Source of the DNA: Parvularcula mediterranea
Lineage (GTDB): Bacteria > Pseudomonadota > Alphaproteobacteria > Caulobacterales > Parvularculaceae
Assembly (NCBI RefSeq): GCF_013085255.1
Contig: NZ_JABFCX010000002.1
Span: 982,501-1,046,500 of the forward strand
Direction: 5' to 3'
Length of the DNA stretch: 64,000 nucleotides
This document shows, piece after piece, positions 36,271-44,683 of the stretch. A program made the position numbers and the translations under genes. Each line of letters begins with the position of its first letter. The first letter of the stretch is position 1. A model generated the notes under the pieces. That model saw only the letters and a program-made list of their open reading frames with translations. It made no database searches and had not been told where the DNA came from.

Positions 36271-37656
36271 ATGCGGTACTTCCCGGCCTTTATGGACCTT
36301 CAGGGGCAGACGGTGCTGATCAGCGGAGGAGGCGAACTGGCCGTGCGCAAAGCGCGGCTGCTTCTTCCCTCCGGCGCGCGGATCGTGGCCTATCATGCCT
36401 CCGAGGACGGTCCCCTTGCTCGTGAGCTCTCTGACCGTCTTATTCTCCGCACCGAGCCAATAAGTGACACCGCCTTTAGAGAAAATATCAGGCTGGTGGT
36501 CGCGGCAACCGGTGACGAGGCCGAGGACGAGCGCGTCGCCAAGCTTGGCCGCGCCCACGGGGTGCCGGTCAACGCCGTGGACATGCCCCACCTCTGCGAT
36601 GTGGTGATCCCCTCGATCGTCGAGCGAGGCGACCTCGTGATCGGCATTTCGACAGGCGGTGCAACCCCAGTTCTGGGGCGCAGGCTGCGGGAGAAGCTGG
36701 AAGCGATGCTGCCTGCGCGCCTCGGCGAGGTGATCGCCTTCGCCAAGGAGCGGCGCGGCCGGGTGGCTGAAGCCCTCGAGCCGCAGAAGCGCCGGGCCTT
36801 TTGGGAGCGGTTCTTCTCGGGCGCAGCGAGCGATGCCGTTCTCTCCCGCGATGAGACCCGTGCTGAAGCGCTCTTCTCGGAGGAGCTGCGCGGCGAGACG
36901 CCGGGCCATGTGCATATCGTTGGCGCGGGTCCGGGTGACCCTGAGCTCCTGACGCTGAAGGCACTGCGTGTCTGTCAGGAGGCTGATGTTATTCTCCACG
37001 ATGCGCTGGTCTCTGACGAAGTCCTCGCGCTTTGCCGCCGGGATGCAGAGCGCATTTATGTGGGCAAGAAGCGCGCGAACCATGCGCTGCCCCAACCTGA
37101 AATCGGTGCACTGATGGTAGAGCTCGCCCAAGCGGGCAAGCGTGTCGTCCGCCTCAAGGGCGGTGACCCCTTCATTTTCGGCCGCGGGGGCGAGGAGTTG
37201 GAAGTGCTCGAAGCCGCCGGAGTCGAAGCATCGGTCATTCCCGGCATCACAGCAGCCACGGGTTGCGCCGCGCGGGCCGAGCTGCCGCTCACCCACCGGG
37301 GCCTCAGCCAGTCGGTAACGTTCGTCACCGCAGAAGCCGGTGGCGGCGGTGCGCCGGATATCGACTGGAAGGCACTGGCCTCCGTAGGCGGAACGATTGC
37401 CGTTTATATGGGCGTCCGGCGCGCAGGCGATGTTGCAGCCGACCTGATGCGCGGCGGGCTCGATGCCTCGACCCCCGCAGCGGTGATTGCCAACGGAACG
37501 CTGCCGACCGAACGGATTATTCGCGCGGACCTCGCAACGCTAGGCGAGGCGGCCGATCAGATCTCCGCACCCGGACTTCTTGTGATTGGTGATGTCGCCG
37601 CGAAGGCGAAGGGCGAAGAGCTCCTTTCGCTGGCAAGGCAGGAGATTGCAGCATGA
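36271..37656 (+). CDS. cysG: Siroheme synthase CysG
   Basis: A 461-residue fusion. The N-terminal part (about 1-200) is the precorrin-2 dehydrogenase/ferrochelatase (GGGELAVRKARLLL nucleotide motif). The C-terminal part (about 213-455) is uroporphyrinogen III methyltransferase (VHIVGAGPGDPELLTLKA, VRLKGGDPFIFGRGGEE). It makes siroheme for the sulfite reductase encoded two genes downstream. The short N-terminal extension MRYFPAFMDLQGQ is typical. Its TGA overlaps the next gene. Confidence 0.95.
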   Translation: MRYFPAFMDLQGQTVLISGGGELAVRKARLLLPSGARIVAYHASEDGPLARELSDRLILRTEPISDTAFRENIRLVVAATGDEAEDERVAKLGRAHGVPVNAVDMPHLCDVVIPSIVERGDLVIGISTGGATPVLGRRLREKLEAMLPARLGEVIAFAKERRGRVAEALEPQKRRAFWERFFSGAASDAVLSRDETRAEALFSEELRGETPGHVHIVGAGPGDPELLTLKALRVCQEADVILHDALVSDEVLALCRRDAERIYVGKKRANHALPQPEIGALMVELAQAGKRVVRLKGGDPFIFGRGGEELEVLEAAGVEASVIPGITAATGCAARAELPLTHRGLSQSVTFVTAEAGGGGAPDIDWKALASVGGTIAVYMGVRRAGDVAADLMRGGLDASTPAAVIANGTLPTERIIRADLATLGEAADQISAPGLLVIGDVAAKAKGEELLSLARQEIAA

Positions 37657-37997
37657 GCGCCGACGTCGTGAAGATCGCCACCGGCGGCGTCAAGAAGGGG
37701 AAGAACCAGGGCCTGAAAGTGGTCACGGCCAATGACCTCTTCACCGGCGCGGTCATCTATTGGTCCAAGGGTGATCTTTGGACGGAGGACCTGTCTGACG
37801 CACTCGCGGTGGAGGGTTCCGATGCCCTCACCGCACTTGAGAAGGCTTTCGCTGACGAAAAAGCGGCGGTCGGTCCCTACCTTATGGATGTCGAGCCGGA
37901 CCTCAGCCCGTCAGGGCGCGGACGGCTTCGCGAGACGATCCGCGACCGCGGCCCGACCATCCATCCCGAGTTCGGCCGTCAGGCGGAGGAACGCTGA
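37653..37997 (+). CDS. DUF2849 protein of the sulfite reduction operon
   Basis: A 114-residue protein beginning near QGLKVVTANDLFTGAVIYW, the DUF2849 signature. In alphaproteobacteria it sits between cysG and the sulfite/nitrite reductase gene, as here, and is presumed to help assimilatory sulfite reduction. The ATG overlaps the cysG stop and cysI follows after three bases. No catalytic motif is visible. Confidence 0.85.
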   Translation: MSADVVKIATGGVKKGKNQGLKVVTANDLFTGAVIYWSKGDLWTEDLSDALAVEGSDALTALEKAFADEKAAVGPYLMDVEPDLSPSGRGRLRETIRDRGPTIHPEFGRQAEER

Positions 37998-38000
37998 CCC

Positions 38001-39674
38001 ATGTACCGCTATGACGACATCGACCGCGCCATCGTGCGCGACCGGGTATCCGAGTTCCGCCGTCAGGTCGAACGCAGGGTCTCAGGCGCGATCACCGAGG
38101 ACGAGTTCAAGCCGCTCAGGCTGATGAATGGTCTCTATCTACAGCTCCATGCCTATATGCTGCGGGTAGCCGTTCCCTACGGTACGCTGAACCCTGATCA
38201 ATTGCGGGTGCTGGCCTCGATCGCCCGGGATTATGATAAGGGCTACGCGCATGTCAGCACACGGCAGAACTTCCAGTTCAACTGGCCGAAGCTCGCCGAC
38301 ACGCCGGATATTCTCGAACGCCTCGCAGAGGCCGAGATGCACGCCATCCAGACGAGCGGCAACTGCATCAGGAACACGACGACCGATCACTTCGCAGGCG
38401 CTGCCCAGGGCGAGGTCGAAGACCCGCGCATCACCTGTGAGGTGATCCGTCAGTGGTCGACCTTCCACCCGGAATTCACCTTCCTGCCAAGGAAATTCAA
38501 GATCGCCGTGAGCGCGACGGAGCATGACCGTGCCGCGATCCAGGTCCATGACATTGGTCTCCAGCTCGTGAAGAACGATGCTGGCGAGCCGGGCTACAAG
38601 GTGCTTGTGGGTGGTGGCCAAGGCCGAACGCCCATGATCGGCGAATGGCTGCACGATTTTCTTCCGCAGGCAGAGCTTCTGTCCTACCTCGAAGCGATCT
38701 TGCGCGTCTACAATGTCTACGGACGCCGGGACAATATGTACAAGGCGCGGATCAAGATCCTCGTCAGCGAGATGGGTCTCGACGATTTTCGCGCCGCTGT
38801 GGAGCGGGAGTTCGAGCACTTCCGCGCCATGGGCCCCGGCGGATCGATCGACTTGCCCGAAGAAGAGCGCGCGCGGATTGCGGGCTATTTCGCACCGCCT
38901 GCCTTGCCTGAGCGGGCAGGGGCGAGCGAAGCCTTCGACAATGCTTTGGCGTCAGACAAGGATTTCGCCCGTTGGGTCAGGCACAACCTCCATCCGCACA
39001 AGGAAGAAGGTTATGTCTCAGCGACCGTCTCGCTGAAGCCTACGGGTGCGCCTCCGGGCGACATCACGGACACGCAACTCGAGGTCCTTGCGGACATCGC
39101 AGAGCGCTTTGGCTATAGCGACGTCAGGACGACCCATGAGCAGAATATGGTCCTTCCGCATCTGGCGCTTGATGATCTTTATGCAGTCTATCAGGAGCTT
39201 GATGATGCAGGCCTCGCGACCGCCAATGCGGGGCTTTTGTCCGACATCATTGCCTGCCCGGGGCTCGACTATTGCAACCTCGCCAACACGCGCTCGATCC
39301 CGGTGGCGAACCGTATCCAGGAGCGCTTCGAAGACATCGACGCGCAATCGGAGATCGGTGAGCTGAAGATCAAGATCTCCGGCTGCATCAATGCCTGCGG
39401 GCACCACCATGTGGGCCATATCGGGATTCTTGGCGTCGATAAGAAAGGGGAGGAGTTCTACCAGCTGACCCTCGGCGGCTCGGCCGATGAGAGAGCGTCG
39501 ATCGGCGAGGTCGTCGGGCGTGGTCTTTCTACGGACGAAGTGGTTGATGCCGTCGAGCGCGTGATCAGTCGCTATCTCGATCTCCGTCAGTCAGCAGACG
39601 AACGCTTCATCGATGCCTATCGCCGCCTCGGCGCGGAACCTTTCAAGGAGGCGCTCTATGCCGAAGCTGCTTGA
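38001..39674 (+). CDS. cysI: Assimilatory sulfite (nitrite/sulfite) reductase, siroheme-[4Fe-4S] type
   Basis: A 557-residue hemoprotein that reduces sulfite to sulfide with six electrons. The cluster and siroheme ligands are in CPGLDYCNLANT and CINACGHHHVGHIG. The N-terminal half contains HVSTRQNFQFNW and SGNCIRNTTTDHFAGAA, typical of ferredoxin or NADPH-hemoprotein sulfite reductases. The operon (cysG, DUF2849, DUF934, cysH) indicates sulfite rather than nitrite. It overlaps the next gene by 17 bases. Confidence 0.95.
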   Translation: MYRYDDIDRAIVRDRVSEFRRQVERRVSGAITEDEFKPLRLMNGLYLQLHAYMLRVAVPYGTLNPDQLRVLASIARDYDKGYAHVSTRQNFQFNWPKLADTPDILERLAEAEMHAIQTSGNCIRNTTTDHFAGAAQGEVEDPRITCEVIRQWSTFHPEFTFLPRKFKIAVSATEHDRAAIQVHDIGLQLVKNDAGEPGYKVLVGGGQGRTPMIGEWLHDFLPQAELLSYLEAILRVYNVYGRRDNMYKARIKILVSEMGLDDFRAAVEREFEHFRAMGPGGSIDLPEEERARIAGYFAPPALPERAGASEAFDNALASDKDFARWVRHNLHPHKEEGYVSATVSLKPTGAPPGDITDTQLEVLADIAERFGYSDVRTTHEQNMVLPHLALDDLYAVYQELDDAGLATANAGLLSDIIACPGLDYCNLANTRSIPVANRIQERFEDIDAQSEIGELKIKISGCINACGHHHVGHIGILGVDKKGEEFYQLTLGGSADERASIGEVVGRGLSTDEVVDAVERVISRYLDLRQSADERFIDAYRRLGAEPFKEALYAEAA

Positions 39675-40053
39675 TCTTAGGGCCGGCGACATCGCTGAAG
39701 CGCCAGAGGCCGATCTTGCGCTGGCCAATGATATTGATCTGATGACGGAAGAGCTTGCTCTTGAAGGCGTATCGTCTCTCCGGCTGGAGCTTCCTGCTTT
39801 CAAGGATGGGCGCGCCTTTACCCAAGTGCGCGTGCTGCGGGAGCGCCACGGTTTCACTGGAGAGATCCGCGTGGCGGGCCACGTCATCCCCGACCAGGCA
39901 TTGATGCTCCATCGTCTGGGTGCGGATAAGGTCGAGATCACCGACGAAAGCCGCGCCGAAGACTTCCGCGCGACTCTCTCTTCCTACCGGTTCGCGTATC
40001 AGCGCCCGGTTCGGGAAGAGCCGGCCTTTGCGCTCAGGCGGGGCAAGGCATGA
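39658..40053 (+). CDS. DUF934 protein of the sulfate assimilation operon
   Basis: About 131 residues, with the DUF934 features LRLELPAFKDGRAFTQVRVL and a C-terminal YRFAYQRP. The family is found between cysI and cysH in many proteobacteria and is thought to support sulfite reductase, perhaps as an electron-transfer or assembly partner. The ATG at 39658 follows AAGGAG and lies inside the end of cysI. Its stop overlaps cysH (ATGA). Confidence 0.88.
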   Translation: MPKLLDLRAGDIAEAPEADLALANDIDLMTEELALEGVSSLRLELPAFKDGRAFTQVRVLRERHGFTGEIRVAGHVIPDQALMLHRLGADKVEITDESRAEDFRATLSSYRFAYQRPVREEPAFALRRGKA

Positions 40054-40769
40054 CCACGCACCTCGCGGTTGTCCCGGCCGCTGAGACACCAGAGGACTGC
40101 GCCCGGCGCCTCGCCCGTGAGTTTCACGGCGCGGATGCCGAGGCGATCCTCGATCATGCCATCCGCCATGCCTTCACGGAGGAGATCGCGCTCGTCAGCT
40201 CCTTCGGTGCGGAGTCCGCTGTGCTCCTCCATCTGGCGAGCAGGGTCGATCCGTCCGTACCCGTGGTGTTCCTCGATACCCAGAAGCATTTCGCCCAGAC
40301 CTTGAGCTACCGACGGAAGCTGGCGTCAAAGCTTGGCCTGACGGACGTCCGGGACATTCGGCCGGATGGGGGCGAGGCGGCTGAAATCGATCCGCATGGC
40401 GACCTCTGGCGCCGGGATACCGATGCCTGCTGTGACTTGAGGAAAGTCCGTCCCCTGAAGACCGCGCTTGACGGGTTCGGAGCCTGGGTCACGGGACGCA
40501 AGGCGTTTCATGGCGGGGAGCGTGTGAGCCTTCCGGCGTTCGAATGGAACGGGAAGCACTTCAAAGTAAACCCGCTGGTCAGCTGGTCCCGGGACGACGT
40601 GGCGTCTTACATGGAGCTGCACGAGATCCCGCAGCATCCCCTGGTCGAGCAGGGTTATCCCTCGATCGGCTGCTGGCCATGCACCCGGCCGGTGGGCGAC
40701 GGCGAAGATGTCCGGGCTGGCCGCTGGTCGTCGTCGGACAAGGCCGAATGCGGCATCCACGTCCGCTAG
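40050..40769 (+). CDS. cysH: Adenylylsulfate (APS) reductase, CysH type
   Basis: A 239-residue thiol-dependent reductase releasing sulfite from adenylylsulfate. The two cysteine pairs CCDLRKVRPL and CWPCTRPV ligate a [4Fe-4S] cluster, so it should act on APS rather than PAPS, and the C-terminal catalytic Cys is in AECGIHVR. The nucleotide-binding SSFGAESAVLLHL is near the start. It ends the cysG operon. Confidence 0.93.
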   Translation: MTTHLAVVPAAETPEDCARRLAREFHGADAEAILDHAIRHAFTEEIALVSSFGAESAVLLHLASRVDPSVPVVFLDTQKHFAQTLSYRRKLASKLGLTDVRDIRPDGGEAAEIDPHGDLWRRDTDACCDLRKVRPLKTALDGFGAWVTGRKAFHGGERVSLPAFEWNGKHFKVNPLVSWSRDDVASYMELHEIPQHPLVEQGYPSIGCWPCTRPVGDGEDVRAGRWSSSDKAECGIHVR

Positions 40770-40823
40770 GCGCATCTCCATCGCAGGTTGCGAAAAGGGC
40801 AGTCGGCGCCTAGCTCTCCTCCC

Positions 40824-41198
40824 ATGGCATCACGCTTTTCACAGACATCCAAAGGCCCTTCCCAGCGCCAGCTGCGCGCGGGGGAGCTGATCCGGCACGA
40901 ACTCGCCCAGGCGCTCCAGCGCGGCGAAGTCCATGAGCAGACCCTCGAAGGGCTCAACATCACCGTCACCGAGGTTCAGGCCTCGCCCGATCTCAAGCAC
41001 GCCAACGTCTTCGTCACGACCCTAGGCGGGATCGATGTCGACGGTGCTGTGGAGAAGTTGAACGCTGCGGCACCGAAGATCCGTCACGCGCTCGGCCCGA
41101 AGCTGGCTCTCAAGTTCCTGCCTGAACTGAGGTTCCGCAAGGACGAAAGCTTCGATCACGCAGATCGCATCTCGGAGTTGCTGCGCGATCCGCGGTGA
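40824..41198 (+). CDS. rbfA: Ribosome-binding factor A
   Basis: About 124 residues, typical for RbfA, which helps mature 16S rRNA in the 30S subunit. The features QLRAGELIRHELAQAL, SPDLKHANVFVTTLGG and the C-terminal LKFLPELRFRKDES...DRISELL are diagnostic. ATG 40824 was chosen at MASRFS; the frame is open upstream. truB follows but, unusually, after one additional gene. Confidence 0.95.
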   Translation: MASRFSQTSKGPSQRQLRAGELIRHELAQALQRGEVHEQTLEGLNITVTEVQASPDLKHANVFVTTLGGIDVDGAVEKLNAAAPKIRHALGPKLALKFLPELRFRKDESFDHADRISELLRDPR

Positions 41199-41318
41199 CA
41201 TTCTGCGACAGAATAAATGCCAGGCGGCCCTAGCGCTCACCCCTTCGAATTGTTAACGTAGGGTGCAAAGAGACACGTTCTGCGCGATGGGCTCGCGTGA
41301 GGGCATTTGGAGGGTGGC

Positions 41319-41705
41319 ATGTTTTTCCGGCGTAAGAAGGACGACGATTCGGATCTCCAGCAGGAGTTCGAGGCTGTGAAAGCTTCGGTCGAGGGCACGC
41401 TGCCCGACGCCGTTGAAGAAGAGCCGGTAACCGGCCTCACGCCGATTGCAAGCGCGCCGCTGGTTTCGAGCGAAGCCACCATCCGCCTGTTCCCGGGCTT
41501 TGAGCACGAGGATTTCGAGGTCGGTTTCGCTGCCGAAAGCGCTGAGCCGAGCCTTGTCATGCGCTGGAAGGATGGCGGCAGCTGGTTCACCATGCCGGCC
41601 ATGTTCAACCGCGCCGTGCTCTCCTCGATGGATGAACGCGAAAGCGCCAACGACCTGCCGCGCCTCCTGCGCAGCTACGGCTATGATGTTGAGCCGCGCG
41701 CCTAA
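41319..41705 (+). CDS. Uncharacterised small protein between rbfA and truB
   Basis: A 128-residue acidic cytoplasmic protein that I do not recognise. It starts MFFRRKKDDDSD after a GGAGG site, has an acidic linker (20-45), and a C-terminal part that includes SLVMRWKDGGSWFTMP. There are no membrane helices or signal peptide. The codon use looks like that of its neighbours and a terminator follows at 41726, so it is very likely a real gene. Confidence 0.7.
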   Translation: MFFRRKKDDDSDLQQEFEAVKASVEGTLPDAVEEEPVTGLTPIASAPLVSSEATIRLFPGFEHEDFEVGFAAESAEPSLVMRWKDGGSWFTMPAMFNRAVLSSMDERESANDLPRLLRSYGYDVEPRA

Positions 41706-41725
41706 CGGGCACGCCAGCGCTTGAC

Positions 41726-41765
41726 GAAAGAGGGTCTGGGGCATAGCCCCCGGCCCTTTCTTTTT
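41726..41765 (+). terminator. Rho-independent terminator before truB
   Basis: An imperfect stem pairs AAAGAGGGTCTGGGG with CCCCCGGCCCTTT around a short CATAG loop, followed by a TTTTT run. It closes the rbfA and small-gene unit, so truB probably has its own promoter or depends on read-through. Confidence 0.8.
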
Positions 41766-41782
41766 GTCTGGAGACGAGGCGC

Positions 41783-42745
41783 ATGGCGCGGCGGAAAAAG
41801 GGCCGGAAGGTCCACGGCTGGCTTATTCTCGACAAGGGCTACGATGTCGGCAGCACCGAGGCAGTGTCCCGGATGCGCTGGTTCGCCGATGCCCAGAAAG
41901 CAGGCCATGCGGGCACGCTCGATCCGTTGGCGACGGGTATCCTGCCGATTGCGTTCGGCGAGGCGACGAAGACCGTCCCCTTCGTGCAGGACGGGCTCAA
42001 GACCTACCGCTTCACCGCGCGGTGGGGTGTTCGGACCACCACCGATGACCTCGAGGGCGAAGTCGCTGAGGAGTCAGATGTCCGCCCTGACCGCGCAGCT
42101 ATCGAGGCGATCCTTCCTGACTTTACGGGGACCATCGAGCAGGTTCCGCCGCAATTCTCGGCGATCTTGGTGAATGGTGAGCGCGCCTATGACCTCGCCC
42201 GCGACGGGGAAGAGGTGAAGCTGAAGCCCCGCGAGGTGGATATTGAAGACCTGCGCCTCGTCGAGATGCCTGACGCGGACCACGCGGTCTTCGAGGCGGT
42301 GGTGGGCAAAGGCACCTATGTGCGGGCGCTCGTCAGGGACATGGCGGAGAAGCTTGGCACGGTCGCCCACGTCTCGGCGTTGAGGCGTACGGCGGTGGGG
42401 CCCTTCACGGAGGATCAGGCGATCACGGCAGAAGAGGTCACCGGCGTTGCCGATGATGTGCGCCTGACGCCTGAGCAGCGTGACCATGAGCGCTTCGATG
42501 GCTGCCTCGTACCGATTGGTGAGGCGATGGCTGAGTATCCCAAAGAGAAGGTCGCCCCCTTCGAAGCATCGCGTCTCCGTTCAGGGCAGGGGATCGTTTT
42601 GACCCCGAACCGGGCGAAGGTACTGCGCGCCGGTCACTCCGGCGAGCTCGAAACCGTGCTCGCCGAGAGCGATGAGGGCGAGGTCGCGCTTTGCCGTCTC
42701 GACGGCCTGACGCTCGCGCCTCAGAAAGTCTTCCAACTCGGCTGA
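41783..42745 (+). CDS. truB: tRNA pseudouridine-55 synthase TruB
   Basis: A 320-residue enzyme that converts U55 to pseudouridine in the T arm of tRNAs. The catalytic Asp is in KAGHAGTLDPLATGILPIAF, and CGxG-like YVRALVRDMAEKLG is present. The C-terminus has a PUA-like region. A terminator lies just upstream and a 48-codon gene is convergent at the end, with stops adjacent. Confidence 0.96.
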   Translation: MARRKKGRKVHGWLILDKGYDVGSTEAVSRMRWFADAQKAGHAGTLDPLATGILPIAFGEATKTVPFVQDGLKTYRFTARWGVRTTTDDLEGEVAEESDVRPDRAAIEAILPDFTGTIEQVPPQFSAILVNGERAYDLARDGEEVKLKPREVDIEDLRLVEMPDADHAVFEAVVGKGTYVRALVRDMAEKLGTVAHVSALRRTAVGPFTEDQAITAEEVTGVADDVRLTPEQRDHERFDGCLVPIGEAMAEYPKEKVAPFEASRLRSGQGIVLTPNRAKVLRAGHSGELETVLAESDEGEVALCRLDGLTLAPQKVFQLG

Positions 42746-42892
42746 TCAGTCCTCGCTGTCGTCCTTTTTGGCTTCGGAGTCCTTAGCCTCCTCGGCCTTC
42801 TCGACGGTGGCCTGCGTCCGCGCCTCGTCGTCGGTGCGGAAGTCGCGGTAGCGGTCCATGGTGCTGTCGTCTTGCATGGGAAGTTCGCGCAT
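42746..42892 (-). CDS. Small charged acidic protein, 48 residues
   Basis: A 48-residue highly charged protein (MRELPMQDDSTMDRYRDF start, then an E/K/A/D-rich helix), not recognised. It follows AAGGAG by seven bases and lies 12 bases downstream of the 91-residue gene, so both are probably one transcript. Its stop abuts the truB stop. The strong ribosome binding site and close spacing favour a real gene; homology cannot be judged from so short a protein. Confidence 0.5.
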   Translation of the reverse strand: MRELPMQDDSTMDRYRDFRTDDEARTQATVEKAEEAKDSEAKKDDSED

Positions 42893-42904
42893 TGGGGGCT
42901 CTCC

Positions 42905-43180
42905 TTAGTTGCTGCGGTCGATGAATTTGATGAAGCGGCTCTTCGACCCGTCCTCGGTCTCCTCCTGAAGGAGGGCGGCGAGGGACTTGTCGTCAAAGTG
43001 ATCGAAGAAGGTGTCCCAGCTGACGGTCTCGAGATCGTCCTCGTCCTGGAACTTGATCCTGAGGATCACACCTCTCTGGCTGTCGTTGAGCGTTTCGCCC
43101 ACGAAAGCAGGCTCGCCGCCTCTCGCTTCCGCCCAGGAGCGGATCTTGTCGTGGTCGGTGGTGGTCATGGCTTCGGACAT
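42905..43180 (-). CDS. Conserved 91-residue protein (often mislabelled alpha-glucan branching enzyme)
   Basis: A 91-residue acidic protein containing HDKIRSWAEARGGEPAFV and SWDTFFDHFDDKSLAALLQE. As I recall, database entries for this family of about 90 residues are commonly called 1,4-alpha-glucan branching enzyme, but it is far too short and lacks a GH13 domain. The function is unknown. ATG 43180 follows GGAGG; a longer open frame upstream is antisense to the amidohydrolase gene. It is divergent from that gene. Confidence 0.75.
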   Translation of the reverse strand: MSEAMTTTDHDKIRSWAEARGGEPAFVGETLNDSQRGVILRIKFQDEDDLETVSWDTFFDHFDDKSLAALLQEETEDGSKSRFIKFIDRSN

Positions 43181-43294
43181 GAGCGTGCCTCCTTTTGCCC
43201 CACGGACACGGTGGGGAGGGGCAGCGTTCCGCCGTTGAAGCCCGGGGAGAGTTCCTTCACGTAGGCGCGGACTTGTCGAATGAAGGGACGTCAG

Positions 43295-44683
43295 ATGATG
43301 AGGCTGTTGTTGTTGGGAGTGGGGGCTGTGGCGCTGGCTGCCTGTGGCTCCGAAGACGAAACCAAAAGTGCGTACCCGGACAAGGATCCCTTCCCGTCGA
43401 CCTATCAGCCCTACCCATCGGAAAACCTGATCATCGTCGGCGCGACGATCCTGACCGGCACCGGTGAGAAGATCGAGAACGGCGTTGTCACGGTCATGAA
43501 CGGTGAGATCGCCTCGGTCGGCCCGGCGGCGAACATCCGCGAACCGAAGGGCTTCACCAAGATCGACGCGACGGGAAAGATCATCACACCGGGCATCATC
43601 GACCTTCACAGCCACCTTGGCGTCTATCCCAGCCCGTCCAACCGTTCGACCTCGGACGGTAACGAAGCGACCTCGCCGAACACGGCAGGCGTCTGGGCAG
43701 AGCACTCGATCTACCCCCAGGACCCGGGTTTCGGCCGCGCGCTGGCCGGGGGCGTGACGAGCCTTCACGTGATGCCGGGCTCTGCCAACCTCTTCGGCGG
43801 CCGAACCGTGACCCTGAAGAACGTTCCCTCACGGACGGTTCAGGGCATGAAGTTCCCAGATGCGCCCTACGGCATCAAGATGGCCTGCGGCGAGAACCCC
43901 AAACGGGTCTATGCGAGCCGCGGCCCTGCAACCCGCATGGGTAATTTCAAGGGCTACCGCGAGGCATGGATCGGCGCGAAAGCCTACAAGCAGGAATGGG
44001 ACGGGTACGCACGAAAAGTCGCTGACGGCGAAGGCGGTAAGGCTCCCTCGCGTGACCTTTCCAAGGAAACCCTAGCGGGCGTCCTCGATGGCGATATCAT
44101 CGTCCATATGCACTGCTACCGCGGTGACGAGATGGTCAACGTCCTCGATATGGCCGAGGAGTTCGGCTACAAGGTCGGCACGTTCCACCACGCCATCGAA
44201 GCCTACAAGGTCGCTGACTATCTTGCAGAAAACGAGGTATGCGCAGCAGTTTGGGCGGACTGGTGGGGCTTCAAGTTCGAAGCCTACGACTCCGTTCGGG
44301 CCAATGCAGCGCTCGTCGCAAACCAACCGGGCGGCTGTGTGGTGATCCACTCCGATGATGGTGTCGGCATCCAGCGCCTCAACCAGGAAGCCGCCAAGGC
44401 GATGGCTGACGGCCGCAAGATCGGCATCGATTTCAAGCCGGAAGAAGTGATCACCTGGATCACCGCCAACCCTGCGAAAGCCGCCGGTATCATTGATGAG
44501 ACCGGCACGCTCGAAGCGGGCAAGGATGCGGACTTTGTGATCTGGGATACCGATCCTTTCTCCGTCTACGCACGACCGGAGCAGGTCTATGTCGATGGCG
44601 CCCTGATGTTTGACCGCGAGGACACTGCGAACCAGCCGGTCTTCGATTTCGAGCTTGGCCAAGCCGGTCGGGAGGACGTGTAA
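43295..44683 (+). CDS. Amidohydrolase lipoprotein (metal-dependent, HxH present)
   Basis: About 462 residues: a lipoprotein signal (lipobox LAAC, Cys17), then an amidohydrolase barrel. The metal motif is intact in IIDLHSHLG (H105, H107), with further candidate ligands in VHMHCYRGDEM and VVIHSDDGVG. Relatives are imidazolonepropionase-like hydrolases or exported peptidases. ATG 43295 follows AAGGGA; an upstream ATG at 43280 lacks a site. The second amidohydrolase gene starts within its stop codon. The substrate is unknown. Confidence 0.85.
   Translation: MMRLLLLGVGAVALAACGSEDETKSAYPDKDPFPSTYQPYPSENLIIVGATILTGTGEKIENGVVTVMNGEIASVGPAANIREPKGFTKIDATGKIITPGIIDLHSHLGVYPSPSNRSTSDGNEATSPNTAGVWAEHSIYPQDPGFGRALAGGVTSLHVMPGSANLFGGRTVTLKNVPSRTVQGMKFPDAPYGIKMACGENPKRVYASRGPATRMGNFKGYREAWIGAKAYKQEWDGYARKVADGEGGKAPSRDLSKETLAGVLDGDIIVHMHCYRGDEMVNVLDMAEEFGYKVGTFHHAIEAYKVADYLAENEVCAAVWADWWGFKFEAYDSVRANAALVANQPGGCVVIHSDDGVGIQRLNQEAAKAMADGRKIGIDFKPEEVITWITANPAKAAGIIDETGTLEAGKDADFVIWDTDPFSVYARPEQVYVDGALMFDREDTANQPVFDFELGQAGREDV

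Noticed and set aside
36265-37296. Minus-strand open frame opposite cysG
   Set aside because: It is antisense to a firm cysG, with low-complexity charged composition typical of a shadow frame.
40050-40769. CysH as a PAPS reductase
   Set aside because: The CC and CxxC cluster ligands mark the APS-reducing, iron-sulfur form, so the APS assignment was kept.
42905-43180. Annotation as 1,4-alpha-glucan branching enzyme
   Set aside because: At 91 residues it is far too short and has no GH13 motif. The name appears to be a propagated database error.
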